From positions 3,185,001 through 3,249,000 of the forward strand of contig NZ_JAPZBC010000001.1 of the NCBI RefSeq assembly GCF_027460265.1: a stretch of DNA of 64,000 nt, read 5' to 3'. The position numbers and the translations under genes were made by a program. Below the pieces are notes generated by a model that saw only the letters and a list, made by a program, of their open reading frames with translations, did no database searches and was not told the DNA's origin. Numbering within the stretch: the first letter of the stretch is position 1; each line of letters opens with the position of its first letter. Source of the DNA: Streptomyces sp. WMMC940. Its GTDB lineage: Bacteria > Actinomycetota > Actinomycetes > Streptomycetales > Streptomycetaceae. Below are positions 17,739 to 26,937 of the stretch, piece after piece.

Positions 17739-19148
17739 ATGGCTGCCCGTACGAAGACTTCCAAGGACCGGCCGTCCTACCGCTGCACCGAGTGCGGATG
17801 GACGACCGCCAAGTGGCTCGGCCGCTGCCCCGAATGCCAGGCGTGGGGCACGGTGGAGGAGCAGGGGGCGCCCGCGGTCCGCACGACCGCCGCCGGCCGG
17901 GTCACCAACGCCGCCCTGCCCATCGGCCAGGTGGACGGCCGCCAGGCGGCGGCCCGCACGACCGGCGTCGACGAGTTGGACCGGGTGCTCGGCGGGGGGC
18001 TGGTGCCGGGCGCCGTCGTGCTCCTCGCGGGTGAGCCGGGCGTCGGGAAGTCCACGCTCCTGCTCGACGTCGCGGCGAAGGCGGCCGGCGACGACCACCG
18101 CACGCTCTACGTCACGGGCGAGGAGTCCGCGAGCCAGGTCCGGCTGCGCGCCGACCGGATCGGCGCGCTGCACGACCAGCTGTACCTCGCGGCCGAGACC
18201 GACCTGTCCGCCGTTCTCGGGCACCTCGACGCGGTCAAGCCCTCCCTGCTCGTCCTGGACTCCGTCCAGACGGTGGCCTCCCCCGAGATCGACGGCGCGC
18301 CCGGCGGGATGGCACAGGTCCGGGAGGTCGCGGGAGCGCTGATCCGCGCCTCCAAGGAGCGGGGGATGTCCACGCTGCTGGTGGGCCACGTCACCAAGGA
18401 CGGCGCGATCGCCGGTCCCCGACTGCTGGAGCACCTCGTCGACGTCGTGCTCCACTTCGAGGGCGACCGGCACGCACGATTGCGCCTCGTACGGGGCGTC
18501 AAGAACCGGTACGGAGCCACGGACGAGGTCGGCTGCTTCGAACTGCACGACGAGGGCATCACCGGACTCGCCGACCCCAGCGGGCTGTTCCTCACCCGGC
18601 GCGACGAGCCCGTGCCGGGCACCTGCCTCACGGTGACGCTGGAGGGCCGCCGCCCGCTGGTCGCCGAGGTGCAGGCGCTGACCGTCGACTCGCAGATCCC
18701 CTCACCCCGGCGCACCACCTCCGGGCTGGAGACCTCCCGGGTGTCGATGATGCTGGCCGTGCTCGAGCAGCGGGGCAGGATCAGCGCCCTGGGCAAAAGG
18801 GACATCTACAGCGCGACGGTGGGTGGCGTGAAGCTCTCCGAGCCCGCGGCGGACCTCGCGGTGGCCCTGGCGCTGGCCTCCGCCGCGAGTGACACTCCGC
18901 TGCCGAAGAACCTGGTGGCGATCGGCGAGGTGGGGCTCGCGGGCGAGGTGAGACGCGTCACGGGCGTCCAGCGCCGGCTGGCCGAGGCGCACCGCCTGGG
19001 CTTCACTCACGCGCTGGTCCCGTCCGATCCGGGCAGGGTTCCGCCTGGTATGAAGGTCACGGAAGTCGCCGACATGGGGGACGCGCTGAGAGTGCTCCCG
19101 CGCGGGCGTAGGGCAGAGGCCCCACGGGCGGACGACGCGCGCCGGTAG
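17739..19148 (+). CDS. radA: DNA repair protein RadA (Sms)
   Basis: RecA-like branch-migration helicase acting in recombination. 469 residues, full length. N-terminal zinc finger with Cys16, Cys19, Cys30 and Cys33. Walker A is GEPGVGKST (Lys104), and Walker B lies in LLVLDSVQTV. The RadA-specific KNRYG motif is at about residue 255, followed by the Lon-protease-like C-terminal domain. I chose the ATG at 17739 because the zinc finger starts soon after it. The gene ends 44 bp before disA in the same direction, the conserved radA-disA arrangement. In bacilli RadA restrains DisA activity. Confidence 0.96.
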   Translation: MAARTKTSKDRPSYRCTECGWTTAKWLGRCPECQAWGTVEEQGAPAVRTTAAGRVTNAALPIGQVDGRQAAARTTGVDELDRVLGGGLVPGAVVLLAGEPGVGKSTLLLDVAAKAAGDDHRTLYVTGEESASQVRLRADRIGALHDQLYLAAETDLSAVLGHLDAVKPSLLVLDSVQTVASPEIDGAPGGMAQVREVAGALIRASKERGMSTLLVGHVTKDGAIAGPRLLEHLVDVVLHFEGDRHARLRLVRGVKNRYGATDEVGCFELHDEGITGLADPSGLFLTRRDEPVPGTCLTVTLEGRRPLVAEVQALTVDSQIPSPRRTTSGLETSRVSMMLAVLEQRGRISALGKRDIYSATVGGVKLSEPAADLAVALALASAASDTPLPKNLVAIGEVGLAGEVRRVTGVQRRLAEAHRLGFTHALVPSDPGRVPPGMKVTEVADMGDALRVLPRGRRAEAPRADDARR

Positions 19149-19192
19149 ACTTTGCCCTGGTCTCGCCCGCCCGTACGAGCCGGAGGAGTGCA

Positions 19193-20326
19193 GTGGCAGC
19201 CAACGACCGGGGCTCAGCACCCGGAAAGTCCGGCGGAGGCCCCGGGGGATCCGGCACGGACGCGCTGATGCGCGCCTCGCTCAGTGCGGTCGCCCCGGGC
19301 ACCGCCCTGCGTGACGGTCTCGAGCGCATTCTTCGGGGCAACACGGGCGGCCTCATCGTCCTGGGAATGGACAAATCGGTCGAATCCATGTGCACGGGCG
19401 GCTTCGTGCTGGACGTGGAGTTCACGGCCACACGACTGCGCGAACTGTGCAAGCTCGACGGCGCGCTGATCCTCGACAAGGACATCACCAAGATCCATCG
19501 GGCCGGTGTGCAGCTCGTCCCCGACGCGTCGATCCCGACCGAGGAGACCGGCACCCGGCACCGGACCGCGGACCGGGTCTCCAAGCAGTGCGGCTTCCCC
19601 GTCGTCTCCGTGTCCCAGTCGATGCGCCTCATCGCGCTCTACGTGGACGGCGAGCGGCGGGTCCTGGAGGAGTCCGCGGCGATCCTGTCCCGGGCGAACC
19701 AGGCGCTGGCCACGCTCGAGCGCTACAAGCTCCGGCTGGACGAGGTCGCGGGCACGCTCTCGGCCCTGGAGATCGAGGACCTGGTGACGGTACGGGACGT
19801 CACGGCGGTCGCGCAGCGGTTGGAGATGGTGCGCCGTATCGCCACCGAGATCGAGCAGTACGTGGTGGAGCTCGGCACCGACGGCCGGCTCCTCGCGCTC
19901 CAGCTCGACGAGTTGATCGCCGGCGTGGAACCGGAGCGGGGGCTCGTCATCCGCGACTACGTCCCGGAACCGACCGCCAAGCGCTCCCGCACGGTCGACG
20001 AGGCGCTCGCCGAGCTCAACGACCTGACCCACGCCGAGCTGCTGGAACTGCCCATCGTCGCGCGCGCCCTGGGGTACAGCGGCTCACCCGAGACGCTCGA
20101 CTCCGCCGTCTCCCCGCGCGGTTACCGGCTGCTGGCGAAGGTGCCGCGGCTGCCCGGCGCGATCATCGAGCGGCTCGTCGAGCACTTCGGCGGCCTGCAG
20201 AAGCTCCTGGCGGCCAGCGTCGACGACCTCCAGACGGTCGACGGCGTCGGAGAGGCCCGCGCCCGCAGCGTCCGTGAGGGGCTGTCACGCCTCGCCGAGT
20301 CGTCCATCCTGGAGCGCTACGTCTGA
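19193..20326 (+). CDS. disA: Diadenylate cyclase / DNA-integrity scanning protein DisA
   Basis: Makes c-di-AMP from two ATP and scans DNA for branched structures. 377 residues. The DAC domain carries DGA (89-91) and RHR (122-124) catalytic motifs. A helical spine follows, then a C-terminal helix-hairpin-helix DNA-binding domain (LPGAIIERLVEHFGGLQKLL, VDGVGEARARSV). GTG start with a good ribosome binding site (CGGAGGAG). It is the only c-di-AMP synthase in the window. In streptomycetes c-di-AMP controls cell-wall hydrolases and osmotic stress responses. Confidence 0.97.
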   Translation: MAANDRGSAPGKSGGGPGGSGTDALMRASLSAVAPGTALRDGLERILRGNTGGLIVLGMDKSVESMCTGGFVLDVEFTATRLRELCKLDGALILDKDITKIHRAGVQLVPDASIPTEETGTRHRTADRVSKQCGFPVVSVSQSMRLIALYVDGERRVLEESAAILSRANQALATLERYKLRLDEVAGTLSALEIEDLVTVRDVTAVAQRLEMVRRIATEIEQYVVELGTDGRLLALQLDELIAGVEPERGLVIRDYVPEPTAKRSRTVDEALAELNDLTHAELLELPIVARALGYSGSPETLDSAVSPRGYRLLAKVPRLPGAIIERLVEHFGGLQKLLAASVDDLQTVDGVGEARARSVREGLSRLAESSILERYV

Positions 20327-20573
20327 CGGCCTGGCGGCCGTAGGGCCACGACCCGGCAGGCGGCCGGCCACGGACAGCGGTCGCACGCGGCCCCGCCCTT
20401 CCCGTGACGCCCCCGATCGCCGAACCGCTCCTCGCCCGGCGGGGGCCGTCCCGGCCCCTCACCGGCCGGAACCGGCCCGGACCGACGAACTGCGGACCCG
20501 GCCCGGGCCGGACCGTCGTCCGCCGAAGGCGACGGTCCGCCGGAGCCGGCCCTCCCGGATGCCCCCGGTCCTA

Positions 20574-21392
20574 CTAGTCCTTCTCCAGCCGGAACGACGC
20601 CGGAGCCACCGACGCGCCCGGGAACGCGGCTTCCAGCAGGTACGAGCCGGGGGCCGCGGGAGTGGCCGGCGGGGTCGCGCACTGCGGGGCGCTCCTGCGC
20701 CGGTCCCAGTCCACGGCGTGGGTCACGGTCCGGCCCGCGGGGACCTTCAGGAGCAGCGAACCGCCCGCGGTCGGGCAGTCCTTCGAGGACCACACCTTGT
20801 CGTTCTCGCCGTCGTTGATGGCGGACACGGTCAACACCGCCTTCCTGGGGCCGAGATCGGCCTTGCAGGTCACGGACGAGCCGTTGTGCACGGCGAGTTC
20901 GAACCGGGGACGCTCTCCGGGGGCGTAGGCGGGCTTGACGCTGCGCACCGTCAACTCGACCGCACCCGGCGCGCAGTCGGGGAGTGAGGAACCTGCCGGG
21001 ACCTGCTCGGCCGGTCCGGTTCCGCCTCCGTTCGCCGCGCCGCCGTTCGCGGCTCCGCCGGCCCCCGGGTCGCCGTTCTTGCCGTCGCCGCCGGTGTCCG
21101 CACCCGTGCCCGCGTCACCGCCGGCGCCTTCGCCGGTGCCGCCCGACTCGTCGCGGCCGCCCGGCTGTTCACTGATCGCGGGGCCCGAACCGCTGGGGCC
21201 CGGCGTGATGGAGGGCGCGGGCTCGGCGCCGCCCGGCTTGCCGTCGTCGCCCGTACGGCCGCCGGGGTCGCCGGAGCTGACGGCCCAGGCGATCAGCAGT
21301 GCGAGCAGCGCGAGCAGCAGCAGCGCGACCGCCCTCCGTCGCCAGTAGATGGAGGAGGGAAGGGGCCCGACCGGATTGCGCAGAGATCCCAC
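20574..21392 (-). CDS. Membrane-anchored extracytoplasmic protein with Gly-rich linker
   Basis: 272 residues from a GTG at 21392 (VGSLRNPVGPLPSSIYWRRR). One N-terminal membrane helix (AVALLLLALLALLIAWAV) is followed by a long Gly/Asp/Pro-rich low-complexity linker (about residues 40-130). A C-terminal globular domain of about 130 residues has three cysteines (PDCAPG, VTCKADLG, KDCPTAG) and a fourth in APQCATP. The beta-rich pattern (RPRFELAVHNGSSVTC) suggests an Ig-like extracellular domain. Function unknown. Convergent with disA. Confidence 0.75.
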   Translation of the reverse strand: MGSLRNPVGPLPSSIYWRRRAVALLLLALLALLIAWAVSSGDPGGRTGDDGKPGGAEPAPSITPGPSGSGPAISEQPGGRDESGGTGEGAGGDAGTGADTGGDGKNGDPGAGGAANGGAANGGGTGPAEQVPAGSSLPDCAPGAVELTVRSVKPAYAPGERPRFELAVHNGSSVTCKADLGPRKAVLTVSAINDGENDKVWSSKDCPTAGGSLLLKVPAGRTVTHAVDWDRRRSAPQCATPPATPAAPGSYLLEAAFPGASVAPASFRLEKD

Positions 21393-22130
21393 GTACCGAA
21401 CTGTACGAGAGATCGGCGGGCAACTCCGGCCCCACCCGCCGCTCATGGTTCCCGAATGTACCGATCATCATCATGCGCCCCCGATTCCGGCCGCCTTGAC
21501 GTGCTCGGTCGGGCGCCGAGGGAAACGCGAGCCCGACCGACGGCCCCTGCTCGCCACCGCGACGGGCCGTGTGCACAGCGAGTCCTTCGGACTCCCCGGT
21601 GGACGAGGAGCGTCCGCACCGCGCCGCCGCAGGACCGCGCGCGTCTCCGGTGCCGTGCCGGCCGAGGGGCGACCGGCCGTTCCGAGCGCCCCCTCGGCGG
21701 CCGCCGGGCGGTCCGCGCCGCACAAGTGCCCGTACGGCCGCGGACCGCCCGGCCCGCCGTTCCCGCGGCCTGCTCATGGCCTGCTCCGCGCCCTCGTCGG
21801 GGTGCGCTACCCGCACGCCGCGACCGTGACCCTGCTGCCGGGCACGGCGACCGTGGTCGTGGAGCTCCGTGCGGCCGCCGACCGGGCCGGGCTCCTTCCC
21901 CGCCGTGGTGGTCCACCCGGTCGGTCCGGCCGGCAGGGCCGCTCGCGGGCCGCGGACCGGCCGGGACGGCCGCGCGCCGCCCCGCGCCCCGGCGCCCGGG
22001 AGCCCGGGCGCGCAGGCCGGGAAATGCACCGATCCGGACGCGGCCGTGTACTCCGACCCGGACCCCGTCACGGGCCGCCCGGAGCGCATACACCGAGTCC
22101 GGCGCTGAACATGCCAGGATCGGAGGTGCC
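21393..22130. other. Long intergenic stretch with no supported gene
   Basis: About 740 bp between two divergent genes. Most frames are shadow-like. A plus-strand stretch reads GVRYPHAATVTLLPGTATVV near 21800-21860, and a different frame reads KCTDPDAAVYSDPDP near 22025-22075. These could be pieces of one frameshifted gene, but I recognise no family. Confidence 0.5.
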
Positions 22131-23081
22131 ATGACTGCGACCGAGATGCCCTCCTCCGTGACCGACGTCCCCTCCGACCCGGACGGTGTGCCCGGCGCCG
22201 CCGAGGCCGCCGACGACCTCCACGCCCCCGTCCTCGCCTGGTTCGACCAGCACGCCCGCGACCTGCCCTGGCGCCGCCCCGAGGCCGGTGCGTGGGGGGT
22301 GATGGTCAGCGAGTTCATGCTGCAGCAGACCCCCGTCAACCGGGTCCTCCCGGTGTACGAGCAGTGGCTGGCCCGCTGGCCACGCCCCGCGGACCTGGCC
22401 GCCGAGGCCCCCGGCGAGGCCGTGCGCGCCTGGGGCCGTCTGGGCTACCCCCGCCGGGCGCTGCGGCTGCACGGAGCCGCGGTCGCGATAACGGAGCGGC
22501 ACGACGGTGACGTACCCAGCGAGCACGCCCAGCTGCTCGCGCTGCCCGGCATCGGCGAGTACACGGCCGCCGCCGTGGCGTCGTTCGCCTACGGGCAGCG
22601 CCACCCGGTCCTGGACACCAATGTCCGCCGGGTGTTCGCCCGCGCGGTCACCGGAGTCCAGTACCCGCCGAACGCGACGACCGCGGCCGAACGCCGGCTG
22701 GCCCGCGCGTTGTTGCCGGACGACGAGCCGAAAGCGGCCCGCTGGGCCGCAGCCTCCATGGAACTGGGCGCACTCGTCTGCACCGCGCGCAACGAGGACT
22801 GCGGGCGGTGCCCCGTCGCCGGGGTGTGCGTCTGGCGCCTCGCCGGGAAACCGGCGCACGACGGACCGCCCCGGCGCGGCCAGACCTACGCCGGTACGGA
22901 CCGCCAGGTGCGCGGCAAGCTTCTCGCGGTGCTCCGGGAGTCCGTGCGGCCGGTGCCGCGCGCCGTGCTCGACCGGGTCTGGGACGAGCCCGTCCAGCGG
23001 GCCCGGGCCCTGGACGGGCTCGTCTCGGACGGACTGGTCGAACCCCTGGAGAATGACCGGTTCCGGTTGCCGCTGACCTGA
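22131..23081 (+). CDS. mutY: A/G-specific adenine glycosylase
   Basis: Removes adenine mispaired with 8-oxoguanine in base-excision repair. 316 residues. Catalytic Glu61 lies in SEFMLQQTPVNRV, the helix-hairpin-helix is LPGIGEYTAAAVASF, and catalytic Asp162 is in VLDTNVRR. The [4Fe-4S] ligands Cys217, Cys224, Cys227 and Cys233 have the standard x6-x2-x5 spacing. A short winged-helix-like end replaces the usual C-terminal NUDIX-like 8-oxoG recognition domain. The first 30 residues are acidic and non-conserved. ATG start after GGAGGTGCC. Confidence 0.95.
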   Translation: MTATEMPSSVTDVPSDPDGVPGAAEAADDLHAPVLAWFDQHARDLPWRRPEAGAWGVMVSEFMLQQTPVNRVLPVYEQWLARWPRPADLAAEAPGEAVRAWGRLGYPRRALRLHGAAVAITERHDGDVPSEHAQLLALPGIGEYTAAAVASFAYGQRHPVLDTNVRRVFARAVTGVQYPPNATTAAERRLARALLPDDEPKAARWAAASMELGALVCTARNEDCGRCPVAGVCVWRLAGKPAHDGPPRRGQTYAGTDRQVRGKLLAVLRESVRPVPRAVLDRVWDEPVQRARALDGLVSDGLVEPLENDRFRLPLT

Positions 23082-23250
23082 GAATCGGTGGCGCCCCGCC
23101 TGTTACACAACCGATGGATGGCCGTGCGCCCTCCGACGGCTTCTCCGCACAGCCTCGTGACAACTGCTCCGTAGCTTCTTGTGGCGTAAGCGAGACCACG
23201 GAAACACACGGCTTGTCACGGGGCTGGAACGGGGAACGGAGGCGGTTGGA

Positions 23251-23829
23251 ATGGCGCACGCAGAGGTGCTCGAGTTCGAGGAGTACGTCCGCACGCGGCA
23301 GGAGGCGCTGCTGCGCAGCGCACGACGGCTCGTCCCCGACCCGGTCGACGCCCAGGACCTGCTGCAGACCGCGCTGGTGCGGACCTACGGCCGGTGGGAC
23401 GGCATAGCCGACAAGTCCCTCGCCGACGCCTATCTGCGCCGTGTCATGATCAACACGCGTACGGAATGGTGGCGGGCCCGCAAGCTGGAGGAGGTCCCCA
23501 CCGAGCAGCTGCCGGACGCCAGCGTCGAGGACGTCACCGAGCAGCACGCGGACCGGGCCCTGCTCATGGACGTCCTGAAGGTGCTCGCGCCCAAGCAGCG
23601 CAGCGTGGTCGTGCTGCGGCACTGGGAGCAGATGAGCACCGAGGAGACGGCCGCCGCGCTCGGCATGTCGACGGGTACCGTGAAGAGCACGCTGCACCGG
23701 GCGCTCGCCAGGCTCCGCCAGGAACTGGAGAGCCGTGAGCTGAACGCCCGGACCATGGAGCGTTCGGATCACGGGAACCACTCGCACGCACGGCGTGAGG
23801 AACGGGGGCAGGAGCGTTGCGCGGCCTGA
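23251..23829 (+). CDS. sigE: ECF RNA polymerase sigma factor SigE
   Basis: 192-residue extracytoplasmic-function sigma factor for cell-envelope stress. Region 2 is seen in LLRSARRLVPDPVDAQDLLQ and AYLRRVMINTRTEWWRARK. Region 4 is seen in LKVLAPKQRSVVVLRHWEQM with the HTH STEETAAALGMSTGTVKSTL. The ATG at 23251 follows GGAACGGAGG; longer frames lack conservation. It is the first gene of sigE-cseA-cseB-cseC, and its end overlaps the cseA start by 13 nt. In S. coelicolor this sigma factor is controlled by CseB/CseC rather than by an anti-sigma factor, consistent with the absence of one here. Confidence 0.94.
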   Translation: MAHAEVLEFEEYVRTRQEALLRSARRLVPDPVDAQDLLQTALVRTYGRWDGIADKSLADAYLRRVMINTRTEWWRARKLEEVPTEQLPDASVEDVTEQHADRALLMDVLKVLAPKQRSVVVLRHWEQMSTEETAAALGMSTGTVKSTLHRALARLRQELESRELNARTMERSDHGNHSHARREERGQERCAA

Positions 23830-24530
23830 TCAGAGGGGCCGGGCCCGGGGACGGGACCGGCCCGCGGGGCGGTCCCACCTTCGGACGGCTCCCGGGCCCG
23901 TGGGCGGCGAGTGGCACGGCGATGGCCGGCCTCGCCGCCTTCGGCCTGCTCGCGGCGGGCTGCTCCACCGGCGGCATGGGCACCCGCGACGAGGGTCCGG
24001 CGCGTACGGACCCGGTGGCGCAGTCGCCGTCGACGACGGCGCCGACCGCCACGACCTCTCCGGTGCGGAAGGTCGACGCGATCGCGCTGCTCAAGAGCGA
24101 CCCCAAGGTCAGCAAGGGGGTCAAGGCCGACCTCCGGCCGTGCGCGGCCGACGCCTATGCGATCGACACCTCGTACGGGAGCCTCACGGACAACGCGACG
24201 GCACCGGACGTGGTGGTGAATCTGATGACCTGCGGGGATGCCGTGGGGATCGGTACGTACGTGTACCGGGCTATGGACGGGACGTACGAGAATGTCTTCG
24301 CGAAGGAGGAGCCCGCCGTCTACGCGACGATCGACCGCGGGGACCTCGTCGTCACCCAGCAGGTCTACGCGAAGGACGACCCGGTCACGTACCCCTCCGG
24401 CGAGATCGTGACCACCTACCGCTGGTCGGGGAACAAGTTCACCGAGCACGACCGGGTGCAGAACGAGTACAGCCGGGTCGTCGGCGGTGAGGAAGAGCCG
24501 CCGCCGACCCTGGTGCCGAGCGAGAACTGA
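23817..24530 (+). CDS. cseA: Lipoprotein CseA
   Basis: 237-residue extracytoplasmic lipoprotein that in S. coelicolor dampens the CseBC-SigE response. A TTG start with GGCAGGAG upstream gives a long N-region. The hydrophobic segment ends in a lipobox (GLLAAGC), so the mature protein is acylated on that Cys. A Thr/Ser/Pro linker follows, then a globular domain with two further cysteines (RPCAADAY, LMTCGDAV). Starting at the later ATG (MAGLAAFG) would leave a short but workable signal peptide. The TTG overlaps sigE by 13 nt; 146 bp separate this gene from cseB. Confidence 0.88.
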   Translation: MRGLIRGAGPGDGTGPRGGPTFGRLPGPWAASGTAMAGLAAFGLLAAGCSTGGMGTRDEGPARTDPVAQSPSTTAPTATTSPVRKVDAIALLKSDPKVSKGVKADLRPCAADAYAIDTSYGSLTDNATAPDVVVNLMTCGDAVGIGTYVYRAMDGTYENVFAKEEPAVYATIDRGDLVVTQQVYAKDDPVTYPSGEIVTTYRWSGNKFTEHDRVQNEYSRVVGGEEEPPPTLVPSEN

Positions 24531-24676
24531 CCCGCGGGCCCGGAGCCGGGGCCGTGCCGCCGCCGGAGCGCCCGCGCCGGCACCGCGGGCGCCCGCCGGC
24601 ACCGGCCGAAGCGGTGCCGAGGACTGCGGACAGCCGCTGACGACGACCGAGAGACGAGAGCCGAGAGAGCTGAGGG

Positions 24677-25381
24677 ATGGCCGAGACACATGTGCTGTTC
24701 GTCGAGGACGACGACGTCATCCGTGAGGCCACCCAGCTGGCGCTGGAGCGCGACGGCTTCGCGGTGACCGCCATGCCGGACGGGTTGGCCGGTCTCGAGG
24801 CGTTCCGCACGAACAGGCCCGACATCGCGCTGCTCGACGTGATGCTGCCCGGCCTCGACGGGGTCAGCCTGTGCCGCAGGATCCGGGACGAGTCGACCGT
24901 GCCCGTGATCATGCTGTCGGCACGGGCGGACTCGATCGACGTGGTCCTCGGCCTGGAGGCCGGGGCCGACGACTACGTCACGAAGCCGTTCGACGGTGCC
25001 GTGCTGGTCGCCCGGATCCGGGCCGTGCTGCGCCGTTTCGGCCACGCGGGCGGGGTCGCGGGCGACTCCGGCGAGCCGGGCCGGCCGGGCGAGCGCGGAG
25101 TGCTGGTCTTCGGCGACCTGGAGGTCGACACGGAGGGCATGGAGGTGCGACGGGACGGCCGTCCGGTCGGTCTCACGCCCACGGAGATGCGGCTGCTGCT
25201 GGAGTTCTCCTCCGCGCCCGGCACGGTGCTCTCGCGCGACAAGCTGCTGGAGCGCGTCTGGGACTACGGCTGGGGCGGGGACACCCGCGTCGTCGACGTC
25301 CATGTGCAGCGGCTCCGCACGAAGATCGGGCAGGACCGGATCGAAACGGTCCGCGGCTTCGGTTACAAGCTCAAGGCATGA
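24677..25381 (+). CDS. cseB: Response regulator CseB (OmpR family)
   Basis: 234 residues. The receiver domain has the acidic pocket EDDD, phospho-acceptor Asp54 (ALLDVMLPGLDG) and Lys103 (VTKPFDG). A Gly/Pro-rich linker precedes the OmpR winged helix (PTEMRLLLEFSSAPGTVLSR, VWDYGWGGDTRVVDVHVQRL). It activates the sigE promoter when phosphorylated by CseC. The stop overlaps the cseC ATG (ATGA), so the pair is translationally coupled. Confidence 0.95.
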   Translation: MAETHVLFVEDDDVIREATQLALERDGFAVTAMPDGLAGLEAFRTNRPDIALLDVMLPGLDGVSLCRRIRDESTVPVIMLSARADSIDVVLGLEAGADDYVTKPFDGAVLVARIRAVLRRFGHAGGVAGDSGEPGRPGERGVLVFGDLEVDTEGMEVRRDGRPVGLTPTEMRLLLEFSSAPGTVLSRDKLLERVWDYGWGGDTRVVDVHVQRLRTKIGQDRIETVRGFGYKLKA

Positions 25382-26697
25382 GGAGACCGGCCCTGCGCAC
25401 CGGCGTCCGCTGGAAGATCAGCATCGCGATCGCCGCGGTGGGTGCGCTGATCGCGTTCGCACTGAGCCTGGTCGTGCACAACGCCGCCCGGGTGTCGATG
25501 CTCGAGACCTCGCGCGATCTGCAGATGAGCCGGCTGCTCTTCGCCCAGCGCATCTACGAGACCACGAAACCGAGGACCGAGCCGAAGCTCGGCTCCAAGC
25601 TCAACGACCCGGAACTGCCGCGGCCGCTGCGCGGCCTGCTCGCCGACGGACGGATGGCCACCTACGTGCAGGGGGAGGGCCCGGCGCCCGACATCTGGGC
25701 GGCCGTGCCGCTCAGCAACGGCGATGTGCTGTCCCTGCACAGCCGGATACCCGACCGCAGCGCCGACATCATGAAGGACCTCGACCGCGCCCTCGTGATC
25801 GGTTCGGTGTCGGTCGTCTTCGGCGGCTGTGCGCTGGGCGTGCTCATCGGCGGACAGCTCTCGCGCCGCCTGCGGAAGGCCGCTGCCGCGGCGGGCAAGG
25901 TGGCCCAGGGCAACACGGACGTACGGGTCCGGGAGGCCGTCGGCGGTGTCGTCAGGGACGAGACCGACGAGCTGGCGCGGGCGGTCGACGCGCTGACCGA
26001 CGCGCTCAACGAACGCATCGAGGCCGAACGCCGGGTCACCGCCGACATCGCACACGAGCTGCGCACCCCGGTGACCGGGCTGCTGACGGCGGCGGAGCTG
26101 CTGCCGCCGGGCCGCCCCACCGAGCTGGTGCGGGACCGGGCACGGGCCATGCGCACCCTGGTCGAGGACGTGCTGGAGGTGGCACGGCTGGACGGCGCGT
26201 CGGAGCGGGCCGAGCTCCAGGAGATCGCACTGGGCGAGTTCGTCAGCCGCCGGGTCGCCGTGCTCGACCCCGAGGTCAGGATCAGCGTCGTGCACGAGTC
26301 GTGGGTCAGCACGGACCCGAGGCGGCTGGAGCGGATCCTGCTGAATCTGCTGACCAACGCGGCCAAGTACGGCAGGCCGCCGATCGAGGTCACGGTCGAG
26401 GGCCGGGTGGTCCGGGTCCGCGACCACGGCCCCGGCTTCCCTGAGGCGCTGCTGCGCGAGGGGCCGAGCCGCTTCCGCACCGGCGCCAGCGACCGTGCGG
26501 GAACGGGCCACGGGCTGGGTCTCACCATCGCCGCAGGCCAGGCCCGGGTCCTCGGCGCCCGGCTGACCTTCCGCAACGCGGCCCCGGAAGGCGCCGCGTC
26601 GCCGGGCGCCGCCGGAGGTGCGATCGCCGTCCTCTGGCTGCCGGAACACGCGCCGACGAACACGGGGAGCTTTCGCAGACCGGCGTTCCCGGACTGA
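25378..26697 (+). CDS. cseC: Sensor histidine kinase CseC
   Basis: 439-residue membrane kinase. Two helices (ISIAIAAVGALIAFALSLVV and SVSVVFGGCALGVLIGG) flank an extracytoplasmic sensor of about 100 residues. Next come a HAMP domain (LSRRLRKAAAAAGKVAQGNT), HisKA with His226 (TADIAHELRTPVTG), and an HATPase domain with NLLTNAAKYG, VRDHGPGFP and GTGHGLGLTIA. It senses envelope damage and phosphorylates CseB. ATGA overlap with cseB fixes the start. Confidence 0.95.
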   Translation: MRRPALRTGVRWKISIAIAAVGALIAFALSLVVHNAARVSMLETSRDLQMSRLLFAQRIYETTKPRTEPKLGSKLNDPELPRPLRGLLADGRMATYVQGEGPAPDIWAAVPLSNGDVLSLHSRIPDRSADIMKDLDRALVIGSVSVVFGGCALGVLIGGQLSRRLRKAAAAAGKVAQGNTDVRVREAVGGVVRDETDELARAVDALTDALNERIEAERRVTADIAHELRTPVTGLLTAAELLPPGRPTELVRDRARAMRTLVEDVLEVARLDGASERAELQEIALGEFVSRRVAVLDPEVRISVVHESWVSTDPRRLERILLNLLTNAAKYGRPPIEVTVEGRVVRVRDHGPGFPEALLREGPSRFRTGASDRAGTGHGLGLTIAAGQARVLGARLTFRNAAPEGAASPGAAGGAIAVLWLPEHAPTNTGSFRRPAFPD

Positions 26698-26699
26698 TC

Positions 26700-26912
26700 G
26701 CCTCCCGGCGGAACGCCCCGCCCCCATTCCTCCCGGCGGAGCCGGACCTGGCCCTGAGCGACCGGGTGCGCGGCGTCAGCGCGCTGTTCACGATGCACGC
26801 CGGGATGTTCTTCATGCAGAACGTCGAAGGCGACCCCGAGGAGAAGCGTGAAGCCGTCCTCGAGGTCGCCGTCGATCCGGTGTCGCAGGCCCATCACGGC
26901 CCGCGGGAGTGA
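26700..26912 (+). pseudogene. Orphan coding remnant, probably the C-terminal end of a TetR-like regulator
   Basis: Directly after the cseC stop a frame runs without stop to 26912 and has typical Streptomyces coding composition (G or C at most third positions) but no suitable start. It includes DRVRGVSALFTMHAGMFFMQ and ends DPVSQAHHGPRE. The helical pattern resembles the last helices of TetR-family proteins, but this is a weak resemblance. Best read as a 5'-truncated gene. A short real gene starting at GTG 26766 or ATG 26793 is the alternative. Confidence 0.5.
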
Positions 26913-26937
26913 GCCGTGGCGGCCGCCGCGGCGAGCG

